31,216 bases of DNA from Planctomycetia bacterium (GTDB lineage: Bacteria > Planctomycetota > UBA1135 > GCA-002686595), in assembly GCA_005778045.1 (NCBI GenBank), contig SXKQ01000038.1:1-31216 (forward strand), in the 5' to 3' direction. Positions 7,797-16,239 of the stretch are shown here, in pieces. Below the pieces are notes generated by a model, which saw only the letters and a list, made by a program, of their open reading frames with translations, did not search any database and was not told the DNA's origin. The translations under genes and the position numbers were made by a program. How positions within the stretch are numbered: position 1 is the first letter of the stretch; every line of letters begins with the position of its first letter.

Positions 7797-9905
7797 TCAC
7801 AGAATGTCGAGGATGCCGGTGCCGTTGTCCGGCGAGTAGAGGGTCGCGGTGCTGGCGCGGTAGTTCGAGTCCGCCGCCAGCTTGGCGTTCCAGGGCAGCA
7901 GTTCCTTGTCGCAGCACATGCCGAGAGCGACCGCCGCGAAGGCGCGCGCGAGGTCGGTGCAGCGCTCGCGATCGGAGAGCATCGCCAGCAGCGGCTCGAT
8001 GCTGCGGCGATCGCCGATCAAGCCGAGGGCCGAGGCGATCGCGGCGCGCGCGGCGAGCCCCGTGGCATTGCGGAGCATGTCGACGAGCTGCGGCACCAGC
8101 GCCTTGTCCCCGAGCAGCCCGAGCGCGAGCGCGGTGTTGCGCAGCAAGTCCGGCCGGTACTTCGATTTCGCCACGATCTCCTGAATGCGTTGGATGGAGT
8201 CGCGATCCCCCACCAGCCCGAGCGCGACGGCTACGTGGCCGCGTGCCTCGACGTCCGAGACCGTGTCGAGCTGCTTGCGCAGCGTGCCGATGCTCGCCGT
8301 GTCGTGCGCGAGCCCCAGTGCCAGCGCGACGGCACCGATCTCGTCGGGGGAGCGCGCGTCGTCGAGTGACTTGCGCAGCGCCGCGAGCACGTCGCTCGAC
8401 TGTCCCGCTCCCGCATCGGCCGCGCCGCGCTCGAGCACGCCCAGCGCCAGCGCCGCATAGCAGCGCGTCGAACTCGCGCCGGACGCGAACCGCTCGAGCA
8501 GGAACGCCCGCGAACCGTCCTTGCCGGAGGCGAGAGCCGCGAGCGGGACGCTTCCCGAGCCGGGTCGCGCGCTCGCCTGCGCCAGCGCCATGAGCGCGAA
8601 GTGACCGGCCTGCACGTCGCGCAGCGAGTCGTGCACGTTGCGCAGCCGCTCGCGCACGAGCAGATCGACTGCGCGATCGCTGCCGTTGCCGACGAGCCCG
8701 AGCGCAATGACGCAGCCCAGCCGCACGTCGGCGGACTCGTCGAACTCGCGCGCGAGTCGCGCCGCGATGCGCTCGACGGCCAGCGCGCGCGCCACCGTGC
8801 TCGCTGCAGTCTCCACGTGCAGCAACCGCGCCATCGCGACCGGCACGTGCGCGCGCACGAGCGGCGACAGGTCGCGGCGCGCGAGCGTCCACCCCAGCCA
8901 CTGCAGCTGTTCCTCGATCGAGGCCACCCGCGCCGGGCTGGTCGCGTTCGGCGGACTCGGCACGAGCGGATCGCTGGGCAAGGGCAGCAGCCCGAGCGCG
9001 GTGATGCACGCCACCGGGATCTCGGCTTGGCTCGCGCGCGCCGCCTCGCGCTGCATCCAACCTACGAGCGTCTCGACCGCGCGCTCGCGGGCAGCGCCTG
9101 GCGCGCGCTGACCGACGAGTCCGAGCCCGAAGGCCGCGAAGGCACGCGTGCGCTCGCTCGGCGGGCCCGACAGCGCCACGCCGCGCGCGCGCAGCGTCTC
9201 GAAATCCCCGTCGAGAATCGCAGCCATGAAGTCGATCTCGCGCTCGTTGCCGAGGATCCCGAGCGCCACGGCCGCTGTCTCCGCGAGCTCTTGGTTGGGG
9301 TGCGCGAGGAAGGGCGCGATCCAGCCCGCGACCTCGGTCTCCCCGGGGCGATCGCCAAGCTTCGCGAGCGCCACGATCAGGCCGCTCAGCACGTCGTTCT
9401 GGCGCTCGGTCGCGAGCGCCGCGCGCAGCGCCGGCTTGACCTTGCCGTGAATGTCGTCCGCGGTCGGCTGCAGCTCGTCCTGCGTCGGCTCGCGCCCCGG
9501 CAGGAACGCCACGTCGCTGCCCGCGAGCAGGCCACCCGCTCCGACGCGCGCCCGCAGACCGAGAAACGCGTCCTTGTTGAAGCCCCACCACGTCTGCCAG
9601 CGAGTGCCGTCGGGGCCGGCGCTCGCGGCGCCGCCGGCCGAGGCCGAGGGCTGGGGCACGGGCGTCGAAGGACCCGAACTCTGGCCGCCGGGTGCCGCGG
9701 GAGCGGTCGTGCCCCCCGTGGTGGTCGCGCCCGTGCCGCTCGAGCTCGTGCCGGTCGAGCTCGAACCGGAGTTCGCGCTGGCCCCGGCCGGCACCGAGTC
9801 GCCGGGTCCGCCCGGCCCGCGATAGGCACCGCCGTGAGCGCGAATCGGGGCCGCGAGCAGGAACAGGGCGCACGTGGCGAGCAGGGAGAGCGGCGCGGTC
9901 GGCAT
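7797..9905 (-). CDS. Exported HEAT-repeat protein
   Basis: A 702-residue protein with a signal peptide (LSLLATCALFLLAAPIRAHGG, about 6-26). Next comes a low-complexity Gly/Ser/Thr/Pro linker at about 34-100 and a short block WQTWWGFNKDAFLGLR at 103-118. From about 130 to the end it is an array of helical HEAT-like repeats: blocks such as ETAAVALGILGN, VRLGCVIALGLVGN, GHVAVALGLVGDRDS, LRNTALALGLLGDKALVP and ARAAIASALGLIGDRRSIEPLL recur at about 35-residue spacing. It likely acts as an extracytoplasmic protein-binding scaffold; no catalytic motif was found. The ATG at 9905 is chosen because the signal peptide begins there; the frame is open further upstream without protein-like sequence. No clear ribosome binding site is seen. 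Confidence 0.78.
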   Translation of the reverse strand: MPTAPLSLLATCALFLLAAPIRAHGGAYRGPGGPGDSVPAGASANSGSSSTGTSSSGTGATTTGGTTAPAAPGGQSSGPSTPVPQPSASAGGAASAGPDGTRWQTWWGFNKDAFLGLRARVGAGGLLAGSDVAFLPGREPTQDELQPTADDIHGKVKPALRAALATERQNDVLSGLIVALAKLGDRPGETEVAGWIAPFLAHPNQELAETAAVALGILGNEREIDFMAAILDGDFETLRARGVALSGPPSERTRAFAAFGLGLVGQRAPGAARERAVETLVGWMQREAARASQAEIPVACITALGLLPLPSDPLVPSPPNATSPARVASIEEQLQWLGWTLARRDLSPLVRAHVPVAMARLLHVETAASTVARALAVERIAARLAREFDESADVRLGCVIALGLVGNGSDRAVDLLVRERLRNVHDSLRDVQAGHFALMALAQASARPGSGSVPLAALASGKDGSRAFLLERFASGASSTRCYAALALGVLERGAADAGAGQSSDVLAALRKSLDDARSPDEIGAVALALGLAHDTASIGTLRKQLDTVSDVEARGHVAVALGLVGDRDSIQRIQEIVAKSKYRPDLLRNTALALGLLGDKALVPQLVDMLRNATGLAARAAIASALGLIGDRRSIEPLLAMLSDRERCTDLARAFAAVALGMCCDKELLPWNAKLAADSNYRASTATLYSPDNGTGILDIL

Positions 9906-10047
9906 GGCTTGGGGCGATCGGGGGTGGGGCTGGCAAGGAGCTGACGCAGCGGCGCGCGGCAGCGAAGCCAGTCCGCGGGACCTTCGAGCAATCTCCGTAC
10001 CGCAGTCGTTCGCGGTCCGCGGCGGCGGGAGCGTCCCGAAGCTCGCG

Positions 10048-11808
10048 TTACGGCCTCGAAACGCGTCGGCCCCGTCCGACGCGCTCGAGCGGTTGCCACC
10101 CGTCGCGCGCGAGTTGCCGGAGAGCGCTGCGCAGGCTGCGGTGGGCGTCGAGCAGGCGCACGAAGTCCGACTCGCGTGTCCCACCCTTGGCACGCACGCA
10201 GGCGACCAGCCCCGCGAGTTCGCTGGCGCTCCAGCGCTGCGTACCCGGCAGCGCGACCACGAGCGGCGCCCAGCGCTTCCACCACAATCGCTCCTCGACG
10301 CTCCACTCGCGCCACGCCACGTTGCCGCACAGAGAAGCCGCCTCGCGTGCGCACGTCTCGACGCCGCGCTCGCGATCGGACCCGAAGCGGTGCGCGAGCA
10401 TGTCGGTGAGCGCAAGCCCCACGTTTTCCAGCGGGAACACGCCGATCACGTCGTCGCGCGCGGGACCGAGATGCCAGTACACGTTGTGCTTCGCGAGCTT
10501 GCGCAGCGTCGCGATGGACGAACGCTGGCGCGGGTTGCGCTGCATACGCCGCAGCTCGCCCTCCATCAGCGCGAGCGCGCCCGCATCGCGCGGCCGGAAG
10601 CCGAGCTTCTGGTAGAACCACCACGCTCCCGACTTGAGGCCCTCGCTGTTGCCGTCCCCGCCGAGCTGGTACGGGTAGACCGTGAAGTCGCGCGAGCCGA
10701 ACAGCGCGCGCGCCATCGTCAGCACGTGCCCGTAGACCGCACCGGCTTCGCCTCCGCGGAACGTGTCGAACACGTTGTAGGCGATCTCGGAGCTGCCGAA
10801 GAGCGCGCTCGCGAGCACGTATCCCATCGGCACACCGTTGTGGAGCGTGAGGAACGCGTAGACCGACTCGAGCATCAGTCGGCGCTCGGGCACGACGCCG
10901 ATGGCGACGAACTCGAGCCCGTCGTCGAACGTGCAACGCCGCACGTCGCGAACATCCGCGTGCATGAACGCGTCGAGGTCGCGCTGGCGCGTCACCATCG
11001 CGTCGCGAGCGAGCTCGACGAGCTGCTCGGCTTCCTCAGGCTCGCAGCTTCGCACCGCGCGCGGCTTGGCGCGCAACGCCGCGCGGATGTCCGGCCGGCC
11101 CCGCTCGAGTGGCCGCGTTCGGAACATGGGCGAGGTGCGCGCCGCCAGCTCGCGCGTGCGGCTGGGCGTGTCCGCGCCCGCGGGCAGGACCAGCTCGAGC
11201 CCGAGCTCCTCGTACAGAGTGTCGCGCGCCATCGCGTCCGACCCAAGCCGCGCGAGCCGCTGCACTAGGAACTCCGCATCGCTCTCCTCCGGGCCCTTGA
11301 GGCGCGCCACCCATTTGCGCAGCGGCATATCCCACTCGTCGAGGCCCGGCGTCTCGGAGTAGCTCGCGAGCAGCGCGAGCCGCCCCTCCAGCCGCGCCGG
11401 ATCGCCGAGCGTGGCCCAGTCGACTCGCAGCTGCCGGCCGAAGCGTCGCACCAGCCGACGAGCCGTGGGAGCGAAAAACGGGTAGCGAGTGTCCGTGCCC
11501 GCGAGGCCAGTGTCGGCGAGCTCGACCCGGAAGCGGCGCAGGTCGCGGCGTCGCCCGAACGTGGCCAGCAGCCCTTCCGAGCCGGCGAACACGTCCGGAT
11601 CGTCCGGATAGGCGCGCAGTACGAGCAGCACCTCGTGCAAGCGCCCCACGCTGCGCGCGTCGGGCAAGTCGACCGCGTCCATCCGTGCGAGGAGCTCGCG
11701 CTTGCGTTGCGCCGGCAGCGCACCAAATTCGAAGCGCAGGGACTCGAGCTCGGCGAGCGCGGCCCGCGCTGCCGCCGCGGACAGACCGGAACTGCGACGC
11801 TTCGCCAT
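10048..11808 (-). CDS. Large uncharacterised protein with a GNAT-like region
   Basis: A 586-residue soluble protein that I do not recognise by name. The N-terminal 280 residues are helical and Arg/Leu/Ala-rich, without known motifs. About 285-415 resembles an acetyltransferase of the GNAT fold: SVYAFLTLHNGVPMGYVLASALFG (strands 3-4), a following helix-start VFDTFRGGEAGAVYGHVLTMARALFG in the place of acetyl-CoA loop motif A, and AWWFYQKLGFRPRD in the place of motif B. The canonical Q/RxxGxG/A loop is replaced by RGGEAGAVYG (351-360). The last 170 residues contain a Trp-rich stretch (WREWSVEERLWWKRWAPLVVALPG). I start it at ATG 11808, preceded by a TAGCGT box at 8 nt; an in-frame start at 11892 would add 28 residues. 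Function is unknown. Confidence 0.65.
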   Translation of the reverse strand: MAKRRSSGLSAAAARAALAELESLRFEFGALPAQRKRELLARMDAVDLPDARSVGRLHEVLLVLRAYPDDPDVFAGSEGLLATFGRRRDLRRFRVELADTGLAGTDTRYPFFAPTARRLVRRFGRQLRVDWATLGDPARLEGRLALLASYSETPGLDEWDMPLRKWVARLKGPEESDAEFLVQRLARLGSDAMARDTLYEELGLELVLPAGADTPSRTRELAARTSPMFRTRPLERGRPDIRAALRAKPRAVRSCEPEEAEQLVELARDAMVTRQRDLDAFMHADVRDVRRCTFDDGLEFVAIGVVPERRLMLESVYAFLTLHNGVPMGYVLASALFGSSEIAYNVFDTFRGGEAGAVYGHVLTMARALFGSRDFTVYPYQLGGDGNSEGLKSGAWWFYQKLGFRPRDAGALALMEGELRRMQRNPRQRSSIATLRKLAKHNVYWHLGPARDDVIGVFPLENVGLALTDMLAHRFGSDRERGVETCAREAASLCGNVAWREWSVEERLWWKRWAPLVVALPGTQRWSASELAGLVACVRAKGGTRESDFVRLLDAHRSLRSALRQLARDGWQPLERVGRGRRVSRP

Positions 11809-11816
11809 CGCGAGCG

Positions 11817-11822
11817 ACGCTA
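11817..11822 (-). promoter_or_regulatory. -10-like box TAGCGT before the GNAT-like gene
   Basis: TAGCGT on the minus strand ends 8 nt before the ATG at 11808, with no Shine-Dalgarno sequence in between. It supports this start over the one at 11892 if the mRNA is leaderless. Confidence 0.3.
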
Positions 11823-11908
11823 GCACCGCACCCCGACGCTCGCCACGCTCGCGCCCCGCGGACTGGCCGCGACGGGAAAAGTTGGGCCCCATCTCGCGCG
11901 GACTTCCC

Positions 11909-11917
11909 TGCTAGACT
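11909..11917 (+). promoter_or_regulatory. Extended -10-like element upstream of the oxidoreductase operon
   Basis: TGCTAGACT is an extended -10 type element 62 nt before the ATG at 11980. The leader between them carries GAGG at 11967-11970, 9 nt before the start. No clear -35 is seen. The 11823-11979 gap holds the divergent control region and nothing else recognisable. Confidence 0.4.
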
Positions 11918-11979
11918 CCCGAGCGTTCCGATCCCCGCGCCCGCCCCGTGCGGGCCGCCTGCCCCCGAGGATTCTCGCC

Positions 11980-13323
11980 ATGAGCACGACGCCCCATCGT
12001 CCCCACGGTCCCATCACCTCCCGGCGCCACTTGCTCGCTCTCGGCGCGGCCGCGACGGTCGCGAGCGCCTGCGCGGCGGACGGCGCGCGGCAAAAGAAGA
12101 ACTACGTCGGCGTCCGCGGCGCGGACCGCGCGCGCCCCAAGGACGGCGAGCCGATCCGCATCGCGATCATCGGCATGGGCGCGCCGAGCACGCCCGCGAT
12201 GGGCTACGGCCACCTGCAACGCATCTGCGCGCTGGCCAAGGAAGGCAAGGAAGGTGTGCAGGTCGTGGCGATCTGCGACGTGGCCGCTCCCTATCTCGAA
12301 CGCGGCGTCAAGTTTGCCAAGGAAGCACAGGGCATCGATGTGCGCGGCTACGCCGACTATCGCGCGATGTACGCGGCGGAGAAGGACCTGCACGGCGTGC
12401 TGATCGCGACGCCCGAGCACTGGCACGGCCAGCAGGCGATCGACGCCATGGCCGCGGGCCTCGACGTGTACTGCGAGAAGCCCATGACCTACGACATCGA
12501 GCAGGCGCTCGAGCTGCGCGCGGCGGTGCTCGCCAATCCGCAGAACGTATTCCAGTGCGGCACGCAGTTCCTGCAGCACCGCAAGTACGGGAAGGCGAAG
12601 GAGCTGATCGCCTCGGGCGCGATCGGCAAGCCGACCTTCTCCCAGACCTCCTACTGCCGCAACTCCAAGGGCGGCGAGTGGCTCTACGGCATCGACGAGA
12701 ACATCGTGCCGGGCAAGACGCTCGACTGGAAGGCCTGGTGCGGTCCCGCCGGCGCCGCCGAGTGGGATCCGGCCGTGTTCTTCCGCTGGCGCCGCTACTC
12801 CAAGTGGTCGAGCGGCATCATCGGCGACCTCTTGGTGCACGTCACTTCGCCGCTCGTGTACGCCCTCGACCAAGGCTGGCCCGTGCGCGTCACGGCCTCG
12901 GGTGGCCACTACCACGACACGGCCATGCAGAACCCCGATCAGGTCAACCTGACGGTCGAGTTCGAGAAGGGCCACACCATGACCGTCGCGGGATCGACCT
13001 GCAACGAGACCGGCGTCGAGGCCATGGTGCGCGGCCACATGGCGAACCTGTACCTCGGCGGCAATGACTGCATCCTGCGCCCCGAGCGCATCTTCGCCGA
13101 GGAGATCGAGGAGCAGACCTTCCCGTCGGCGTCCTCTGGCCTCAACGACCAGGACGAGCACCGCCTCCACTGGCTCTCCTGCATGCGCTCACGCAAGGCG
13201 GCCATCGGCGACGTCGACACCGCAGCCAAGGTCATGGTGATCGTCGACCTCGCTGCGCGCTCGATCTCGACGCGCTCGGCGTGGACCTTCGATCCGGCCA
13301 CCATGCAGGCCGCGCAGGCCTGA
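11980..13323 (+). CDS. Gfo/Idh/MocA oxidoreductase with twin-arginine leader (first copy)
   Basis: A 447-residue NAD(P)-dependent sugar-type dehydrogenase exported in folded form. The leader has a twin-arginine motif TSRRHLLALG at 13-22 (RR at 15-16) and ends near ASAC, so it could also be a lipoprotein at C31. The Rossmann nucleotide site is IRIAIIGMGAPST (59-71), and VVAICDV holds the acidic residue that ends strand 2. LIATPEHWHG and YCEKPM (164-169) carry the catalytic Lys of the EKP motif. The C-terminal domain follows, with GIIGDLLVHVTSPLVYAL in the place of the conserved active-site helix. GAGG precedes the ATG. It is the first gene of a five-gene plus-strand operon; the substrate is unknown and sugar alcohols, glycosides or inositol-like compounds are typical for the family. 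Confidence 0.9.
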   Translation: MSTTPHRPHGPITSRRHLLALGAAATVASACAADGARQKKNYVGVRGADRARPKDGEPIRIAIIGMGAPSTPAMGYGHLQRICALAKEGKEGVQVVAICDVAAPYLERGVKFAKEAQGIDVRGYADYRAMYAAEKDLHGVLIATPEHWHGQQAIDAMAAGLDVYCEKPMTYDIEQALELRAAVLANPQNVFQCGTQFLQHRKYGKAKELIASGAIGKPTFSQTSYCRNSKGGEWLYGIDENIVPGKTLDWKAWCGPAGAAEWDPAVFFRWRRYSKWSSGIIGDLLVHVTSPLVYALDQGWPVRVTASGGHYHDTAMQNPDQVNLTVEFEKGHTMTVAGSTCNETGVEAMVRGHMANLYLGGNDCILRPERIFAEEIEEQTFPSASSGLNDQDEHRLHWLSCMRSRKAAIGDVDTAAKVMVIVDLAARSISTRSAWTFDPATMQAAQA

Positions 13324-13337
13324 GCGCGAGGCGCGAC

Positions 13338-14246
13338 GTGCTGCGGCTCGCGACGCGCGCGATGGGTACGCGCTTCGAGCTCGTCCTCGGCTGCGAGGAC
13401 GGGCCGCGGGCACGTGCAGCCGGCGAGGCCGCCCTCGAGCGCATCGAGCAGTGCGATGCGCGCTACAGCGTGTTCACGAACTCGAGCCTGATCGCGCGCG
13501 CCAACCGCGATGCCTGCGAGAAGCCCGTGCGGCTCGACTTGGAGCTGTACGGGCTGCTCGAGCGCTGCCTCGCGTTGCGCGCTGCGACCGATGGCGCGTT
13601 CGACATCGCGGTCGGTCCGCTGATGCGCGCGCTCGGCTTTCGCGGCCAGCGCATCGACGCCCCGCGCGGCGCGAGCCTCGGCGGATTCGAGCTCGATCAG
13701 GCCACGAGTTCCGTCCGCTTCACGCGACCGGACACGCAGCTCGACCTCGGCTCGATCGCCAAGGGACACGCGCTCGACCTCGCCGCGGCCACACTGCGCG
13801 AGAACGGGATCGTGACGGCGCTGTTGCACGGCGGCACGAGCAGCGTGGTCGCGCTCGGCGCGCCGCCCGATGCCGAGTACTGGCGCGTGCGCATCGGGTC
13901 CGACGGTGCGTGGGAAGCGCGGCTGCGCGACAGTGCGCTCGCCGTCTCCGCGCCCCACGGCCGCACGGCCGACTTCGCTGGGCACAAGGTGGGACACATC
14001 CTCGACCCGCGCAGCGGTCGCCCCGTGCCGCTCGGCCTGCGCGCAGCCGTTATCGCCCCGAGCGCCGAGGCCGCGGACGCATGGTCGACGGCGGCGCTCG
14101 TTTTGCGCGTGCGCGGCGGCTCGCTCGAGCTGCGGCGCCCCCACGACCAAGGCTGGCTCCTCGAGGACGAAGGGCGCGAGCCCCTGCTCCTCGGCCAGCA
14201 TGGATGCTTCGCTCCCCTCGCCGGACTCGAACCGACCTACCGATGA
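13338..14246 (+). CDS. apbE: ApbE-like FAD:protein FMN transferase
   Basis: A 302-residue protein of the ApbE family, which links FMN covalently to Ser/Thr in flavoprotein subunits using FAD. Family blocks are AMGTRFEL at the N-terminus, GAFDIAVGPLMRALGF (86-101), DLGSIAKG (136-143), the glycine-rich strand LLHGGTSSVVALG, the metal-site loop HILDPRSG (220-227) and EAADAWSTA (244-252). The usual signal peptide or lipobox is missing: the frame has no hydrophobic leader from GTG 13338, and upstream codons overlap the previous gene. I chose GTG 13338, with GAGG 7 nt upstream; ATG 13362 would cut into the conserved block. The stop overlaps the next ATG as ATGA. The target flavoprotein is not obvious in the window. 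Confidence 0.82.
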   Translation: MLRLATRAMGTRFELVLGCEDGPRARAAGEAALERIEQCDARYSVFTNSSLIARANRDACEKPVRLDLELYGLLERCLALRAATDGAFDIAVGPLMRALGFRGQRIDAPRGASLGGFELDQATSSVRFTRPDTQLDLGSIAKGHALDLAAATLRENGIVTALLHGGTSSVVALGAPPDAEYWRVRIGSDGAWEARLRDSALAVSAPHGRTADFAGHKVGHILDPRSGRPVPLGLRAAVIAPSAEAADAWSTAALVLRVRGGSLELRRPHDQGWLLEDEGREPLLLGQHGCFAPLAGLEPTYR

Positions 14247-15472
14247 CCTCACCCGACCGTCGTCAGCTCCTCCACGGCGGCGCCGCCGCGCTGTTCCTCG
14301 CGCCGAGCTTCGAGCTCCTCCACCCCACCATCCTCGGCGCTCCGCTCACGGTCGCGGTGATCGGCGTAGGCCGACAGGGTCGCGGGATCCTGGGCGAGCT
14401 GGCGACGATCCCTGAAGCCAGCGTCGTCGCAGTGTGCGACAGCGACGACTCGCGCCTGCAGTCCGCCGTGCGCCGCGCTCAAGGCCTGCGCGGCTACGCG
14501 AGCCACATCGAGCTGCTCGACAAGGAACCGGGCATCACGGCAGTCGTGATCGCGACCCCGACGCACCTGCACAAGGAGATCGCGCTCGCCTGCATCGCCG
14601 CAGGCAAGCACGTGTACTGCGAGACGCCGCTCGCTCACACCATCGACGACACGCGGGCCATCGTCACGGCCGCCAAGGGCTCCTCCAAGGTCTTCGCCGC
14701 GGGCTACCAAGGCCGCTCGAACCCCGTCTATTCGCTGGCGCGCTCGTTCTTCAAGGCCGGCACACTGCGCCAGCTCTCCCACCTGCGCGCTCAGGACCAC
14801 AAGAAGACCACCTGGCGCACGCCGGGATCGACCCCCGAGCGCGATCGCGAGCTCAACTGGCACCTCGACGCCGAGCTCTCGCTCGGCCTCGCCGGCGAGA
14901 AGGGTTCGCACCAGCTCGACGTCTTTCATCACTTCCTTGGGCGCCACCCGGTCGCGGTGCGCGGTACCGGCGAGATCCGCCTGCACAAGGACGGGCGCAC
15001 GGTCGCGGACACGATCCTGCTCGAGGCGCGCTTCGAGGACGGCTTGCGCGCGAGCTACTCGGCGACGCTGTGCAACTCCTACGAAGGGCGCTACGAGCTG
15101 ATCGGCGGCGAGATGGCGCTGATCAAGCTCGGCTGGACGCACGGCTGGATGTTCAAGGAAGCCGACGCGCCGACCCAGGGCTGGGAGGTCTACGCCAACC
15201 GCCAGCAGTACCACAACGACTCCGGTATCACGCTGATCGCCGACGCGACCAAACTCGCGGCGCAGGGCAAGCTCACGGAAGGCGTCGGACTGCCCTACAC
15301 CTCGCTGTACTACGCACTCGCCGACTTCGTGAAGGCCGCCAGCGAAGGCAAGGCCCCGGCCTGCTCGGCTTCCGACGCCGCGCGCAGCACCGTAGTCGGC
15401 ATCCTCGCCAATCAGGCCGTGCGCTCGGGCAGCGAAGTCGCCATCGACCCCGCCCTGCTGGAGAGCCTGTGA
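14243..15472 (+). CDS. Gfo/Idh/MocA oxidoreductase with twin-arginine leader (second copy)
   Basis: A 409-residue relative of the first oxidoreductase. PDRRQLLHGGAAALFLAPSF at 4-23 is a twin-arginine-like leader. The nucleotide site LTVAVIGVGRQGRG is at 35-48, followed by VVAVCDSD. VIATPTHLHKEIALACIAAGKHVYCETPLAHT covers the segment leading to the EKP motif, which here reads ETP (126-128), so the family's conserved Lys is replaced by Thr. The C-terminal domain has GEKGSHQLDVFHHFLGRHP in the place of the usual GxHxxD helix. The ATG is fixed by the ATGA overlap with apbE, and the stop overlaps the next GTG. It is probably exported like its neighbour; whether it is active as a dehydrogenase with the changed motif is unclear. 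Confidence 0.88.
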   Translation: MTSPDRRQLLHGGAAALFLAPSFELLHPTILGAPLTVAVIGVGRQGRGILGELATIPEASVVAVCDSDDSRLQSAVRRAQGLRGYASHIELLDKEPGITAVVIATPTHLHKEIALACIAAGKHVYCETPLAHTIDDTRAIVTAAKGSSKVFAAGYQGRSNPVYSLARSFFKAGTLRQLSHLRAQDHKKTTWRTPGSTPERDRELNWHLDAELSLGLAGEKGSHQLDVFHHFLGRHPVAVRGTGEIRLHKDGRTVADTILLEARFEDGLRASYSATLCNSYEGRYELIGGEMALIKLGWTHGWMFKEADAPTQGWEVYANRQQYHNDSGITLIADATKLAAQGKLTEGVGLPYTSLYYALADFVKAASEGKAPACSASDAARSTVVGILANQAVRSGSEVAIDPALLESL

Positions 15473-16239
15473 GCGACGTCACGCTGCGCCTGCGGGATCT
15501 CGGCACGGGAACGCGCGTCGGCCTGTCGGCCCTCGTGCTCGCCTTCGGTATCGGCCTCGCCGCGAGCGCGTGGCACCTGCAGGATCACCACCAGAACCGC
15601 GACGAGCAACCGGGCGTCTCGCTGGAAGACCTCGAGGGCGCGTACCACGGTGTCAACACGACAGCGCCGCTCGTGAGCGCGCTCGAGAGCGGCCACCCCG
15701 AGTCGCTCGCGGCGCCGGAGCGCGAGTTCCTGCTCAAGTGGCTGCGCTCGGGCCGCATCGTCGAGGACTACGACAACATCGACCTTGGCGACTCCGCGCC
15801 CGAGGGCCTGATCCGCGCCAACTGCCTGCAGTGCCACGCGCGCAATGCGACCGTCGGCGATGGCATCGGAGCGAAGGTGCCGCTCGAGTACTTCGACGAC
15901 GTGAAGAAGCTCGCCTTCTCGAAGTCGGTGGCGCCCGTGCCGGTGCGCGTGCTCGCCGCATCGACGCACGCGCACGCCCTGTCACTCGCGGCGATGTCGG
16001 TCGTGATCGGTTTCTTGCTGCTCGCGACGCGCTGGCCAAACTCGCTGCGCAACGGCTTGTTCGCACTCGCGGGACTCGGACTCGTCGGGGACCTCGCGGG
16101 CTGGTGGCTCGCGCGCGGCTCGGCTGCGTGGGTACCCATGATCGTCGCTTCGGGCGCGACCTACGCGCTCTCGACGGGCCTCTCACTCGCGCTCGTGTTC
16201 CTCGAGCTCTGGCTGCCGCGTCGCCGCGACGGCTCGTGA
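15469..16239 (+). CDS. Membrane-bound c-type cytochrome
   Basis: A 256-residue protein starting at GTG in a GTGA overlap with the upstream gene. An N-terminal membrane segment (about 17-36) is followed by an exported region with one heme-binding motif CLQCH at 119-123. Three further hydrophobic segments lie at about 170-187, 196-214 and 221-247; the basic loops (RWPNSLR and the RRRDGS end) predict that the heme is outside and the C-terminus inside. SGAT at 228-231 sits near the outer end of the last helix. No second CxxCH was found and no obvious Met ligand pattern could be assigned. It probably takes electrons from the co-encoded oxidoreductases or passes them to the respiratory chain; this is inference from the operon. 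Confidence 0.8.
   Translation: MSDVTLRLRDLGTGTRVGLSALVLAFGIGLAASAWHLQDHHQNRDEQPGVSLEDLEGAYHGVNTTAPLVSALESGHPESLAAPEREFLLKWLRSGRIVEDYDNIDLGDSAPEGLIRANCLQCHARNATVGDGIGAKVPLEYFDDVKKLAFSKSVAPVPVRVLAASTHAHALSLAAMSVVIGFLLLATRWPNSLRNGLFALAGLGLVGDLAGWWLARGSAAWVPMIVASGATYALSTGLSLALVFLELWLPRRRDGS

Noticed and set aside
11809..11892. Longer start of the GNAT-like protein at 11892
   Set aside because: The extra 28 residues are Arg/Gly-rich with no structure, and a -10-like box sits before the later ATG. It is not fully excluded.
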